Source of the DNA: Microbacterium sp. BLY
GTDB taxonomy: Bacteria; Actinomycetota; Actinomycetes; Actinomycetales; Microbacteriaceae
DNA: 64,000 nt
Reading direction: 5' to 3'
Assembly (NCBI RefSeq): GCF_017939615.1
Contig: NZ_JAGKSR010000001.1
Coordinates: 2,790,001 to 2,854,000, forward strand
The notes below the pieces were generated by a model, which did not search any database, had not been told where the DNA came from, and saw nothing but the letters and a program-made list of their open reading frames with translations. How positions within the stretch are numbered: position 1 is the first letter of the stretch; the number at the start of each line of letters is the position of its first letter. A program made the position numbers and the translations under genes. Below are positions 9,378-18,161 of this stretch, one piece after another.

Positions 9378-10318
9378 CGGGCCGCACCCGGCCGGGAGGC
9401 GGCCACGCGAGGGTCGATCAGCGGATGCACGAGCTCCACCACGACGTTGATGATCACGAACACGAGCGCGCTCAGCAGGATGATGCCGGTGAGGACGGGC
9501 AGGTCACGGTCGTTGATCGCGGCGAGGGTGACCCGGCCGAGACCGGGACGGGCGAACACCGTCTCGACGAGCACCGCACCTCCGAGGACCGAGCCGGTGA
9601 GGTACGCGGCGAGCGTCACCGCCGAGGCGGCGCCGTGACGCACCCCGTGCCGCACGGTGAACCACGTGGGCCCGGCACCGCGCGCGCGGACCGTCTCCGC
9701 GAACGGCATCCGCTCCGCCTGCATCATTCCGTCGCGGAGCACCTGGCTGAGCAGCGCCGCCACCGGGAGGGCGAGCGTGATCGCCGGGAGCACGATGGTC
9801 GCCGGGTTGCGGGTGCCCGAGACGGGGAACCACCCCAGCCCGAACGCGAAGACGCTGAGCAGCAGCAGCCCGATCCAGAACACCGGCGAGGAGAGCACGA
9901 CGAGCTCGACGCCGGCGGCGATGGTCCGGCCGACGCGGCCCCGGACGAAGACCGCGACCGCGAGCGCGAGCACGACGGCGATCACCAGCGCCAGCATCGC
10001 GAGCTGCACGGTCGCGCCGAGCTGCCGTCCGATGACCTCGGACACCGGCAGCCGCAGCTGGTAGGACTCTCCGAGGTCACCGCGGGCGAGCTGCCCGATG
10101 AACACCACGTACTGCTCGAGCGGCGGCCGATCCAGCCCGAGGTCGGCGCGGATGCCGTCCTTGACGGCCTCGCTCACCTGCGCCTGCGGCCCGAGCATCA
10201 CCGACACCGGGTCGCCGGGGATCACCCGGAAAGCGAGGAACGCGACCGTCGCGGCGCCCCACAGCACCACGACCACCGAGGCGACGAGCCCGAGGCCACG
10301 GCCGAGCACCGCCTTCAC
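9374..10318 (-). CDS. Oligopeptide ABC transporter permease, DppB type
   Basis: A 314-residue permease with the DppB/OppB N-terminal pattern: one membrane segment, FRVIPGDPV near residue 32, then the DLGLDRPPLEQYVVF segment and a DLGESYQLRLPVSEVI loop. Further membrane segments and an EAA-like loop follow (ETVRARGAGPTWFTVRHGVRHG). The start is the GTG at 10318, 46 bases after the stop of the binding-protein gene; the ribosome site is weak. It forms the channel with the DppC-like partner. Confidence 0.92.
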   Translation of the reverse strand: MKAVLGRGLGLVASVVVVLWGAATVAFLAFRVIPGDPVSVMLGPQAQVSEAVKDGIRADLGLDRPPLEQYVVFIGQLARGDLGESYQLRLPVSEVIGRQLGATVQLAMLALVIAVVLALAVAVFVRGRVGRTIAAGVELVVLSSPVFWIGLLLLSVFAFGLGWFPVSGTRNPATIVLPAITLALPVAALLSQVLRDGMMQAERMPFAETVRARGAGPTWFTVRHGVRHGAASAVTLAAYLTGSVLGGAVLVETVFARPGLGRVTLAAINDRDLPVLTGIILLSALVFVIINVVVELVHPLIDPRVAASRPGAAR

Positions 10319-10364
10319 GGTTCGATCACCCCGCCCGCTCCCTCGAAACGACGGCCGCCGGATG

Positions 10365-11978
10365 TCAGCCGAGGCTCACATCGTAGAAGAGCGGGCGCCC
10401 GTAGAGGTCGTAGTCCAGGCCCTGCACGCGCTCGCCCACCGCCGTGATCGCCGAGGGGCTGTAGAGCGGGACGATGGCCGTGTATTCGGCGTTCCACTGC
10501 TGCAGCTGCGTGTAGAGCTCGGTGCGGGCGTCCTGATCGCTCGAGGCGACGGCCTCTTCCAGGAGCGCGTCGATCTCCGGGTCGCTCACCTGCGAGGCGT
10601 TCTGGAAGCCGTCGGTGTGCAGGTGGGCACGGAGGAAGTCGGCGTCCACCCCGGAGAAGCCCCAGTCGGTGAGGTCGAAGGTCTTCGGCTCGTACTGCGC
10701 GTTGTAGGCGCCCGGCTCCAGCTCCTCACGCTGCACCTCGAAGCCGATGGCCTTGAGGTCGGACTGGATCGCGTTGGCCAGCGCCGCGCGGTCGTCGGGC
10801 ACCGGGGTCCAGGCGATCCAGCGCACGGACAGGCGCTCGCCGTCCTTCATGCGGATGCCGTCCGCATCGCGCTCCGTCCAGCCGGCGTCGTCGAGCAGGG
10901 CGTTCGCCGCGTCCTGGTCGAACGGCCAGGAATCCTCCAGCGACGCGTCGTAGCCGGGGGTGGTGCTGCCGAGGATGCTCCACGCCCGCGGGAACTGCCC
11001 GAAGTAGATCTCCTCGACGGCCGCGTCGATGTCGATGCCTCGCGCGAACGCCTGCCGCACCTTCTCGTCGGCGAAGACGCCGTACTTCTCGTTCAGGTAC
11101 AGCGAGTACGGCAGCCCCGGGTACTCCACCGAGTCGACCGTGACGCCGGCGTCGTCCAGACCAGCGACCTGGTTCGGCGGGATGTTGCTGGCGAGGTCGG
11201 CCTCGCCGCTCTCGATCACACCGGTGCGCACGGACGCCTCGGGCTGGATCTGCACCCGCAGCGTCTCGAACGACGGGGCCTTCGCGTCGTGCGGACCCCA
11301 CGCGTAGTCGTCGTTGCGCGTGTAGACGATCTCCTGGTCGGCGGTGTACTCGGTGAGCACGAAGGGTCCGGTGCCGACCGTGACGTCGGGTCCGCCCGCC
11401 TTGAGCTTGTCGGCCGAGTCGGCCAGCACGGCGGGCGAGTAGAAGCCGAGCTGCGGGGTGCTCGCCGCCTGCAGGAACGGCGCGTACGGCTGCGTGAACG
11501 AGACCTTCACGGTGTGGTCGTCGACGACCTCGGTCCCGGCGTAGAAGTCCGCACCGAGCATGCTCGCCGCCTGGGCCGACGCCGTCTCGGGGTCGACGAT
11601 GCGGTCGAAGTTCGCCTTCACGGCCTCGGCGTCGAACGGCTCGCCGTCGGTGAAGGTGACATCGTCGCGCAACGTGAAGGTGTACTCCGTGCTGTCCGGC
11701 GAGACGTCCCAGCTCTTCGCGAGCCACGGGCTGAACGAGCCGTCGTCCTCCTGGAAGACCAGGGAGTCGAGCACGGCCCGCTGCACCATGCCGGAGACGT
11801 CGAGCTGGCTCACCTGCGGGTCCATGTGCCCGGCGGACAGGTTCGCGCCCTCGATCGCCCACACGACCTCACCGCCCTCGCTCTCCGTGGACGGGCCGGC
11901 GCACGCGGTCAGCACCAGGGCGGTGGCGGCGGCGAGCGCGGCGAAGGGCAGGAGACGACGCACGGGGGTGGCGGGCAT
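10365..11978 (-). CDS. Peptide ABC transporter substrate-binding lipoprotein
   Basis: A 537-residue family 5 solute-binding protein. The N-terminus MPATPVRRLLPFAALAAATA leads to a lipobox with Cys at residue 26 (LTAC), so the mature protein is a lipoprotein on the outer face of the membrane. Family features are SWDVSPDSTEYTFTLRDDVTF and GTGPFVLTEY. AGGA lies six bases before the ATG. It is the first gene of the minus-strand importer operon and probably sets its specificity. The substrate is not readable from sequence, but the neighbouring peptidases point to peptides. Confidence 0.93.
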   Translation of the reverse strand: MPATPVRRLLPFAALAAATALVLTACAGPSTESEGGEVVWAIEGANLSAGHMDPQVSQLDVSGMVQRAVLDSLVFQEDDGSFSPWLAKSWDVSPDSTEYTFTLRDDVTFTDGEPFDAEAVKANFDRIVDPETASAQAASMLGADFYAGTEVVDDHTVKVSFTQPYAPFLQAASTPQLGFYSPAVLADSADKLKAGGPDVTVGTGPFVLTEYTADQEIVYTRNDDYAWGPHDAKAPSFETLRVQIQPEASVRTGVIESGEADLASNIPPNQVAGLDDAGVTVDSVEYPGLPYSLYLNEKYGVFADEKVRQAFARGIDIDAAVEEIYFGQFPRAWSILGSTTPGYDASLEDSWPFDQDAANALLDDAGWTERDADGIRMKDGERLSVRWIAWTPVPDDRAALANAIQSDLKAIGFEVQREELEPGAYNAQYEPKTFDLTDWGFSGVDADFLRAHLHTDGFQNASQVSDPEIDALLEEAVASSDQDARTELYTQLQQWNAEYTAIVPLYSPSAITAVGERVQGLDYDLYGRPLFYDVSLG

Positions 11979-12014
11979 GAGGATTCCTCAGAACGGGCGG
12001 GGCGGGATGCCTCC

Positions 12015-12020
12015 ATCCTA
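12015..12020 (-). promoter_or_regulatory. Candidate -10 before the minus-strand peptide importer
   Basis: TAGGAT on the minus strand, about 36 bases before the ATG at 11978. The 85-base gap after the serine hydrolase gene is the only real break in this strand of the cluster, so a separate promoter is plausible. No clear -35 is seen. Confidence 0.35.
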
Positions 12021-12063
12021 GGGCGGATTCTTGGACTCGGTCGATCTGCTGCCGGCCCCGTGA

Positions 12064-13590
12064 TCACGCGGAGGGCAGCACGATCCGATGGCGTTCGGCG
12101 GCCCCCGCCCGCTCCCCCTCCAGGAGCGTCTGCCCCGGAGCGACGACCGCGGTGCTCAGGCCCTGCACGCGCGGCTCCGGGAGCCCGACGAGCCGCATGT
12201 CGACGAGGAGGTCGCCGCGCGCGCCGGTGATCCGCCACCGCAGCTCCGCCTCGGTCGCGGCGGCGACGACGCGGTCGCGGAACGGCGCCTGATCGGGGCG
12301 CAGCCCACCGACCTCCTGCACCTGGGCCGCGAGCCGGGCATCGCGCACATCGGCCGGGACGTCGTCGAGGACGTGATCCGCGAGAGCGGGGAACTCAGCG
12401 GCGGGCAGACCCGCCCGGAGCGCGGCGTCGATCGCCTGCGCGGCGGCCACCGTCTCCGCCCAAGGGCGGACGACGGCCGACGGCGCGTCGGTCTCCGTGA
12501 GGAGGTGCTGCAACGCCGCTCCGGCGACCCGGCGGGCGCCGAACTCGTCCGAGTTGCCGAACGCGACCACGCCGAGACCGGTGGCCGCATGCCACCGCAT
12601 GTGGGCCGAGAAGCCGGGGAGCCCGCCGGAGTGCTGCACGACGCGGCCGAACCGACGGTCGTCCTCGATGAAGAGCCCGTAGCCGTACCCCGCCCCGGCG
12701 AGGTCGCGTCCGTCGAACATGCCCGACGGGACGGGGATCGGCGTCCGGGGCTGCTGCAGCTCGATGCGCGAGGCCGGCGCCAGCACGTCCGGGGCGACAG
12801 GGTCGTCGGTGAACGCCGAGCCGAGGAACCACATCCAGGCGGCGATGTCGTCGACCGTGCTGAACATGCTGCCGATGCAGCCGAGTGCCCCGGACCCGAC
12901 GAACGGCTCCGGACGGAAGGTGGCACCGTCGTCGAACGTGCGGAACCCTCCCGCCAGCATCCGGGCGTCGTACCCGTCGGGCACAGGGGCGGTCCGCCGC
13001 AGCCCGAGCGGCTCCAGCAGGGTCTCCCTGATCACGTCCTCCACCGGGCGTCCGATGACCGCCTCGACGACGCGTCCGAGCAGCGACTGCCCGAGGTTGG
13101 AGTACTGATAGACGGTGCCCGGTGCGGCCGCCAGGGGCACGCCGGCGGCGAACAGCCCGCCGATCTCCTCGCGGGAGGCACCGAGATGCCGATCGACCCA
13201 GGCATTGTCCTCCCCCAGGCCCGAGCGGTTGGACAGGAGCATGTCGCCGGTGACCTCCGCGTCCTCGTCCCGGTGGTGCAGGCGGACGTCGGGCAGGATC
13301 GTGCGGATCGGCGCGTGGAGGTCGAGCAGGCCCCGGTCGCGGAGCGCCAGCACGGTGGCGGCGAGGAAGCTCTTGGACATCGAGGCGATGCGGAAGACCG
13401 TGTCACGGGTGGTCGGGTCTCCGTGGCCCTGCGGATGGCCGTGGGTGAGGACGGCGCGGACGGCACCGCGCTCGCTCACGGCGGCGATCGAGGCCGGGGC
13501 GACGCGCCGGGCGCGCTCGTCCAGGCCGCGGAGGAGCGCCTGCTCCGCGGTCTGGACGTCCACCGGCGCCGGCGGGGTTCCCGGGGTCAT
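12064..13590 (-). CDS. Serine hydrolase of the class C beta-lactamase / CubicO family
   Basis: Penicillin-binding-protein-like hydrolase of 508 residues. The nucleophile motif SMSK is at 70-73 and the second motif Y-S-N at 163-165; a C-terminal beta domain follows residue 370. I see no signal peptide, so the enzyme is probably cytoplasmic and acts on an imported compound. That fits a D-stereospecific peptidase or amidase better than antibiotic resistance; DD-peptidases and D-aminopeptidases share this fold. The ATG overlaps the stop of the amidotransferase gene (ATGA at 13587-13590). It is the last gene of the GNAT-led operon. The exact substrate cannot be told. Confidence 0.85.
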   Translation of the reverse strand: MTPGTPPAPVDVQTAEQALLRGLDERARRVAPASIAAVSERGAVRAVLTHGHPQGHGDPTTRDTVFRIASMSKSFLAATVLALRDRGLLDLHAPIRTILPDVRLHHRDEDAEVTGDMLLSNRSGLGEDNAWVDRHLGASREEIGGLFAAGVPLAAAPGTVYQYSNLGQSLLGRVVEAVIGRPVEDVIRETLLEPLGLRRTAPVPDGYDARMLAGGFRTFDDGATFRPEPFVGSGALGCIGSMFSTVDDIAAWMWFLGSAFTDDPVAPDVLAPASRIELQQPRTPIPVPSGMFDGRDLAGAGYGYGLFIEDDRRFGRVVQHSGGLPGFSAHMRWHAATGLGVVAFGNSDEFGARRVAGAALQHLLTETDAPSAVVRPWAETVAAAQAIDAALRAGLPAAEFPALADHVLDDVPADVRDARLAAQVQEVGGLRPDQAPFRDRVVAAATEAELRWRITGARGDLLVDMRLVGLPEPRVQGLSTAVVAPGQTLLEGERAGAAERHRIVLPSA

Positions 13591-14300
13591 GCCGGCACCC
13601 CGGCGAGCACCTCGTCGGCGAAGGCCTCGATGAGAGCACGGCTGGCCGCGGTGTTGCGGTCGTGCACGCGCTCCGCTTCAGCGATGAGGGCGGGCAGCGA
13701 GCGGCCCTCCCCGCGCAGGGCGGCATCGTCCCACCGCGCGAGATCGGCGGCGGACGCCTCGGGATGGAACTGCACGCCGCGCACGCGCTCCCCCAGCCGG
13801 AACGCCTGGTTCTCGACGGCGGCGCTGGTCGCGAGGAGCACGGCCGCGGCGGGCAGGCGCGTGATCATGTCCTGGTGATTCTCGATCATCGGCGCCTCGT
13901 CGCCGAGGGCGGCGAACAGCGCATCGGCCCGTCCGGCCAGGGTCGGGCGGATGGGGGTCGCGCCCCGCTCGATGGGGCCGGTCTTCTCGGCGACCTCGCC
14001 ACCGGCGACGTGGGCGAGCAACTGACCGCCGAGGCAGATGCCGAGGGTGGGGAGGTCGCGGTCGATGGCCTCCGCGGCGAGCGCGCGTTCAGCCGCGAGC
14101 CACGGCGCCCGGTGGTCGTCGTCCGGCATGAGGCCGCCGCCGAGCATGACGAGACCGGCATGACCGTCGAGGGTGGCCGGCAGGGATTGGCTGGCGCCGA
14201 TCACCTCCTCGATCTCGATGCCCTTCTCGCGCAGCCAGGTGCCGAGCCGCCGCGGCCCGGAGCTGACCGAGTTCACCACGACGAGGACGCGCGGGGTCAC
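13587..14300 (-). CDS. Class I glutamine amidotransferase-like protein
   Basis: A 237-residue single-domain protein with the class I GATase catalytic set: nucleophile C89 in GICLGGQ, and H179 and E181 in QFHPE. An early GGGLMPDDD loop resembles stand-alone hydrolases of this fold. No synthetase domain is attached, and none is encoded nearby, so it may hydrolyse a gamma-glutamyl bond rather than feed ammonia to a partner. In this cluster a gamma-D-glutamyl peptide would be a fitting substrate; that is inference. Both ends overlap neighbours by ATGA, placing it between the M19 dipeptidase and the serine hydrolase. Confidence 0.82.
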   Translation of the reverse strand: MTPRVLVVVNSVSSGPRRLGTWLREKGIEIEEVIGASQSLPATLDGHAGLVMLGGGLMPDDDHRAPWLAAERALAAEAIDRDLPTLGICLGGQLLAHVAGGEVAEKTGPIERGATPIRPTLAGRADALFAALGDEAPMIENHQDMITRLPAAAVLLATSAAVENQAFRLGERVRGVQFHPEASAADLARWDDAALRGEGRSLPALIAEAERVHDRNTAASRALIEAFADEVLAGVPA

Positions 14301-15409
14301 AGCGCCCCCTCACGCGTGGTCGTGTCGACTGCGGGAGCGAGTGCGGCGGCGGCCGGCTCTCCGGCACGACCGGCGAGGAACGCCGTGTGGTCGGCGTCGG
14401 AGTCTTCCAGCACGCGGAGGACGTTCTCATGCGCCGCCGCCCGGAGATCGTCCTCCGACCATCCGCGGCGACGCAGCTCGGCGAACAGCGCCGGGTAGCC
14501 GGAGACGTCGCCGAGCCCGTCGGGCATCTCGTCGGAGCCGTCGTAGTCGGCGCCGATGCCCACGGCATGGGCACCCGCGACACGGCGGACGTGGTCCAGA
14601 TGGTCGGCGACGTCGCGGACGCCCACGCGCGGGGCCTCGCCGTCCCCTCCCGCCTCCCACCAGTCGCGACGGGCCTGCGAGACGAAGGTGGGCACGAACG
14701 GGACCATGACCACGCCGCCCTGGGCGCCGATATCGGCGAGCACGTCGTCCGGCACGTTCCGGGGGTGGTCACAGAGGGCGAAGGCTCCGGAGTGGCTGAC
14801 CATCACGGGCCGGGTGGTGACCTCGAGGGCGTGCCGCATCGTCGACGGCGCGACGTGCGACAGGTCGACGAGGACGCCGATCCGGTTCATCTCCCGGACG
14901 ACCTCTCGTCCGAACGCGGTCAGGCCGCCGTGCCGCGCCTCGTCGGTCGCGGAGTCCGCCCAGGCGATCGTCCGCGACCACGTGAGGGTCAGATACCGCG
15001 CCCCGAGGCGGGCGAACTGCCGCAGCACCGCCAGGGACCCTCCGAGCTGGTCGCCGCCTTCGATGCCGATGAGCGAGGCGATGCGCCCGTCGGCCATCGC
15101 CGCTCGCACGTCCGCCGCCGTGCGGGCGATCGCGAAGTGCTGCGGGTGGGCATCGACGAGCCGGTGCACGAAGTCGATCTGCTCGAGCGTGGCCACCACC
15201 TGCTCGGCGCCCTCCAGCACCGGGTCGACCCACACCGACCAGAACTGCCCGGCGACGCCGCCCGCGGTGAGCCGCGGCAGATCGGTCTGCGTGGCGGGCA
15301 CCGCGCCGGACAGCTCCGCGACCCGGTAGCCGAGCAGCGTCCTGCTCGCCCAGGCGAGATCGTTGTGTCCGTCGATCACCCGATCGGTGGGGCGGTCCTC
15401 GTCGGCCAT
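14297..15409 (-). CDS. M19 family (renal-type) dipeptidase
   Basis: A 370-residue binuclear zinc dipeptidase. The metal ligands are visible: H15 and D17 (DGHNDL), bridging E117 (GIEGGD), H185 (DLSHVAPSTM) and H206 (SHSG). Members of this family accept dipeptides with a D-residue at the C-terminus, which suits a D-peptide salvage cluster. The start chosen is the ATG at 15409, one base after the upstream stop and preceded by GAGAGGA; an ATG at 15427 would lie inside the previous gene without a better ribosome site. The stop overlaps the amidotransferase start. Confidence 0.93.
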   Translation of the reverse strand: MADEDRPTDRVIDGHNDLAWASRTLLGYRVAELSGAVPATQTDLPRLTAGGVAGQFWSVWVDPVLEGAEQVVATLEQIDFVHRLVDAHPQHFAIARTAADVRAAMADGRIASLIGIEGGDQLGGSLAVLRQFARLGARYLTLTWSRTIAWADSATDEARHGGLTAFGREVVREMNRIGVLVDLSHVAPSTMRHALEVTTRPVMVSHSGAFALCDHPRNVPDDVLADIGAQGGVVMVPFVPTFVSQARRDWWEAGGDGEAPRVGVRDVADHLDHVRRVAGAHAVGIGADYDGSDEMPDGLGDVSGYPALFAELRRRGWSEDDLRAAAHENVLRVLEDSDADHTAFLAGRAGEPAAAALAPAVDTTTREGAL

Positions 15410-15410
15410 G

Positions 15411-16298
15411 TCAGTCCTCTCGTCCATCCAGCACCGCGTTCATCCGCGCGGTGAGCTCGGGGTCGACGGCGCGTGTCACGCCGTCCAGTTCCCGCACGGG
15501 CACCGCACCACGCGTGCTGGAGCACAGCCACAGCGCGTCCGCCCGTTCCAGATCGTCCCGCAGCAGGGGCGCGATCCGCGTGGGGACATCGGCGAGTCCC
15601 GCGAAGACGTCCGCCTGCGTCGTGCCGGGAAGGACGCCCTGCTCCGGCGGCGGCGTGACCAGCGCCCCGTCCAGCCGGGCGATCAGGGTCGATCGCGGGC
15701 CTTCCAGCACGGCGCCGTCGGTGCTGACGAAGACGACGTCGTCGGCGCCGCGCCGGCGCGCCTCCCGGAGCGCCGCCTGGTTCACGGCGTACGCGAGCGA
15801 TTTCGCCCCCTGCAGCAGCCAGGGCGCGGTGTGCATGACGTCCTGGCGGTACCCGCGGTCGAGGACCACGGCCGAGACACCCCGCGCGCGGACGCCGGCG
15901 GGGTCGTCGACGGTGAAGCCCAGCACCCACCCGGTCGGCCCGGACGACTCGATCTCGTCCCCCCGGGTCATGGCGAACTTGATCGCGGCGATCTCCCCCT
16001 CGCGGACGACTCCGGGGCGGGACACCTCGGCGGCCGCCCGGCGCACCGCCGCCCGCCATCGCTCGGGGCGCGGCGGCGGCAGCTCCATGAGCCGCGCCGA
16101 GCGCTCCAGCCGCGCGAGATGGGCCTCCAGCGCCTGCGGGCGCCCCCGACGGACCACCGCCGTCTCGAACACGCCGTCGCCGCGGGTCATCCCCAGGTCG
16201 GTCGCCCGGATGATCGGCGCGCGCGGATCGACGGGATCGATCCCGTCACCCGCGATGTCATCCGCGAGGTCGAGCCGGTACAGCAGCAGTGCACGCAT
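15411..16298 (-). CDS. Class IV PLP-dependent aminotransferase
   Basis: A 295-residue fold-type IV enzyme. The PLP lysine is K166 (LQGAKSLAY) and E199 lies in DGAVLEGPRST, the usual lysine-to-glutamate spacing; DGVFETAVV sits near residue 41. The fold covers branched-chain aminotransferase, D-amino acid transaminase and aminodeoxychorismate lyase. The size and CSSTRGAVPV resemble proteins annotated as the lyase, but no folate pab genes are near, and the company of an NSAR-type racemase and dipeptidases makes D-amino acid transamination attractive. It starts 28 bases after the racemase stop. Activity is left open. Confidence 0.85.
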   Translation of the reverse strand: MRALLLYRLDLADDIAGDGIDPVDPRAPIIRATDLGMTRGDGVFETAVVRRGRPQALEAHLARLERSARLMELPPPRPERWRAAVRRAAAEVSRPGVVREGEIAAIKFAMTRGDEIESSGPTGWVLGFTVDDPAGVRARGVSAVVLDRGYRQDVMHTAPWLLQGAKSLAYAVNQAALREARRRGADDVVFVSTDGAVLEGPRSTLIARLDGALVTPPPEQGVLPGTTQADVFAGLADVPTRIAPLLRDDLERADALWLCSSTRGAVPVRELDGVTRAVDPELTARMNAVLDGRED

Positions 16299-16326
16299 GG
16301 GATTCCGCTCTCGCGAGGTCGGACCG

Positions 16327-17475
16327 TCAGCCGGCGGTCAGGACGGTCTCAGGGGCGCCCGCCGCCGCGGAGTCGAAGACGCGGGACGCCTCGCGCGCGA
16401 TGCGTCCCGCGAGCACCTCGTGCCCGAGCCCGGGCCCGGTGGGGACCGCGACCCTCCCCGCGACGGCCGCGACCGGAGGGTCGATGATGTCGGACTCGTA
16501 GTACTTGTCGGAGCCCGAGACGTCCGAGGGCAGCAGGAAGCCCGGGAGCGACGACAGCGCGACGTTCGCCGCGCGCCCGATCCCGAACTCGTGCATCCCC
16601 CCGCACCACACGGGGATGCCGGCGTCGACGGCCAGATCGTGCGCTGCGCGGGCGACGGCGAGTCCGCCCATGCGCGACACCTTGATGTTGAGCACCCGTC
16701 CGGCCCCCAGCCGGATCATCGTGCGCAGGTCTCCCAGGTCGACGACCGACTCGTCCAGGCACACGTCCGTGTCGAGACGCGCCTGGAGGTCGGCGTGGGC
16801 GACGAGGTCCCGCGGGGCGAACGGCTGCTCGATCATCGTGAGCGCCTGACCGTCCAGTCGCGCGAACACCTCGGCCGCACGCTCGTCGTCGGCGTACGCA
16901 CCGTTCGCATCCACGTGGACGTCGAGGTCAGGGTAGGCGCCTCGGACGGCGCGCACCGGCTCCACATCCCACCCCGGGGCGATCTTGAGCTTGACCCGCG
17001 GATACCCCGCCGCGCGCTGCATCTCGACCTGGGCCAGCAGCTCGTCGATCGACGGCTCGATGCCCAGCGACACCCCGGCCACGACCTCGTCGCGCGTCCC
17101 GCCCAGTGCCGCGGCGAGCGCGATCCCCCGTTGGCGGGAGAACAGGTCCCAGACGGCTCCCGAGAACCCCGCCTTGGCGAACTCGTGCCCGCGTACCCGC
17201 GCCCACGACTCCTCCAGAGCCGTCGGCTCGTCACCCTCCGCGCCGAGCAGCGCGGGCACGAGGTAGCGCGTGGCGATCTCCCACGCCGTGACGGTGGTCT
17301 CCGCCCCGTAGTACGGGTCGCTCGGCGACGCGATCTCGCCCCACCCCGTCCGTCCGTCCGCGTCGGTCATCTCGACGAGCACGTGCTCGATGCCGGACTT
17401 GCGGTGGGAACTCGTCTCGAAGCTGTGCCGGAGCGCCTGGCGCAGCGTGAACAACCGGACGCGGACGACCCTCAT
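16327..17475 (-). CDS. Enolase-superfamily N-acylamino acid racemase / o-succinylbenzoate synthase type
   Basis: A 382-residue enolase-superfamily enzyme of the OSBS/NSAR branch. The acid-base lysines are K162-x-K164 and K265, and the metal ligands D189, E216 and D241 (VDAN, IEQP, LDES). IAPGWDVEPVRAVRGAYPD and VWCGGMHEFGIGRAANVALS are hallmark stretches of that branch rather than of Ala-Glu epimerases. No menaquinone genes are present, while a COG3375-like GNAT and an M20 peptidase are, so N-succinylamino acid racemase activity is the better reading. The ATG at 17475 overlaps the SIS gene stop (ATGA); the upstream extension to 17610 is shadow sequence. Confidence 0.87.
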   Translation of the reverse strand: MRVVRVRLFTLRQALRHSFETSSHRKSGIEHVLVEMTDADGRTGWGEIASPSDPYYGAETTVTAWEIATRYLVPALLGAEGDEPTALEESWARVRGHEFAKAGFSGAVWDLFSRQRGIALAAALGGTRDEVVAGVSLGIEPSIDELLAQVEMQRAAGYPRVKLKIAPGWDVEPVRAVRGAYPDLDVHVDANGAYADDERAAEVFARLDGQALTMIEQPFAPRDLVAHADLQARLDTDVCLDESVVDLGDLRTMIRLGAGRVLNIKVSRMGGLAVARAAHDLAVDAGIPVWCGGMHEFGIGRAANVALSSLPGFLLPSDVSGSDKYYESDIIDPPVAAVAGRVAVPTGPGLGHEVLAGRIAREASRVFDSAAAGAPETVLTAG

Positions 17476-18161
17476 GCGTCCTCCTCGGGCCGGGATCGCG
17501 GTGCGTCGGGCCCGTAGAGTCCGAGGCGGGCGACCAGACGATCGCGCTCGGCGAGCCGCCGCCGCGCCCCCTTGGCGCTCGCCGTGGTGAGGGCGCTCAG
17601 CAGATGGCACACCGCGGCGACCGGGGTCGGCGAATCCGCGTACGAGGCCGATCCGGTGCGCACCCGGATGAGGGAGGTCGCGATGGGCGCCAGCGGGGCG
17701 TCCTCGCTGTCGGTGATGACGACGAGCTGACCGCCCGCCTCGTGGAAGAGCCGCCCGAGCCGCACGGTCTCCTCGCGATAGCGCCGCAGCGAGAACGCGA
17801 TCAGCACGTCACTGGCGCGGACGTCGGTGAGCACGGTGAGCGGCTGCAGGGCGTGACCGTCGACGAGGAAGACGTTCGACAGCGTCGCCGAGAGATCGGC
17901 GTTGAGCAGCTGGGCGTACGCGGCCGCCTTCCCCTCCCCGGCGATGTAGCGCCGCCGGGCGCCGAGCAGCAGCGCCGCGGCGTGCGGCACCTGGGCCGAA
18001 CGGCTGAGCTCCTCGAAGGTCTGCGCGAGGGTGCGCTGCTCGGTCTCGATGATCCGGGCCTGGATGCTCTCGGCGGAGAGATTGGTGCGGATGCGCTCGC
18101 CGTAGCGGTCGCGCGGAGAGACGAGGTCGCGGTCCTCCTGGTCGTGATCCTGATCGGTCAT
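17472..18161 (-). CDS. RpiR/MurR-like SIS-domain protein without an HTH
   Basis: A 229-residue protein whose residues from about 30 on match the linker and SIS sugar-phosphate-binding domain of RpiR/MurR regulators (IIETEQRTLAQTFEEL, then GARRRYIAGEGKAAAY and DVLIAFSLRRYREETVRL, and an ITDSEDAPLAPIA loop). Full RpiR proteins carry about 75 residues of HTH before the linker. Here only some 30 hydrophilic residues precede it, and upstream coding space is filled by the GNAT gene, whose stop overlaps this start (ATGA). It may be an isomerase-like enzyme or a ligand sensor that acts with another protein. The domain call is good; the role is open. Confidence 0.8.
   Translation of the reverse strand: MTDQDHDQEDRDLVSPRDRYGERIRTNLSAESIQARIIETEQRTLAQTFEELSRSAQVPHAAALLLGARRRYIAGEGKAAAYAQLLNADLSATLSNVFLVDGHALQPLTVLTDVRASDVLIAFSLRRYREETVRLGRLFHEAGGQLVVITDSEDAPLAPIATSLIRVRTGSASYADSPTPVAAVCHLLSALTTASAKGARRRLAERDRLVARLGLYGPDAPRSRPEEDA

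Noticed and set aside
16327..17475. menC of a menaquinone operon
   Set aside because: The sequence allows OSBS activity, but no other men gene is present and the neighbours fit N-acylamino acid racemisation.
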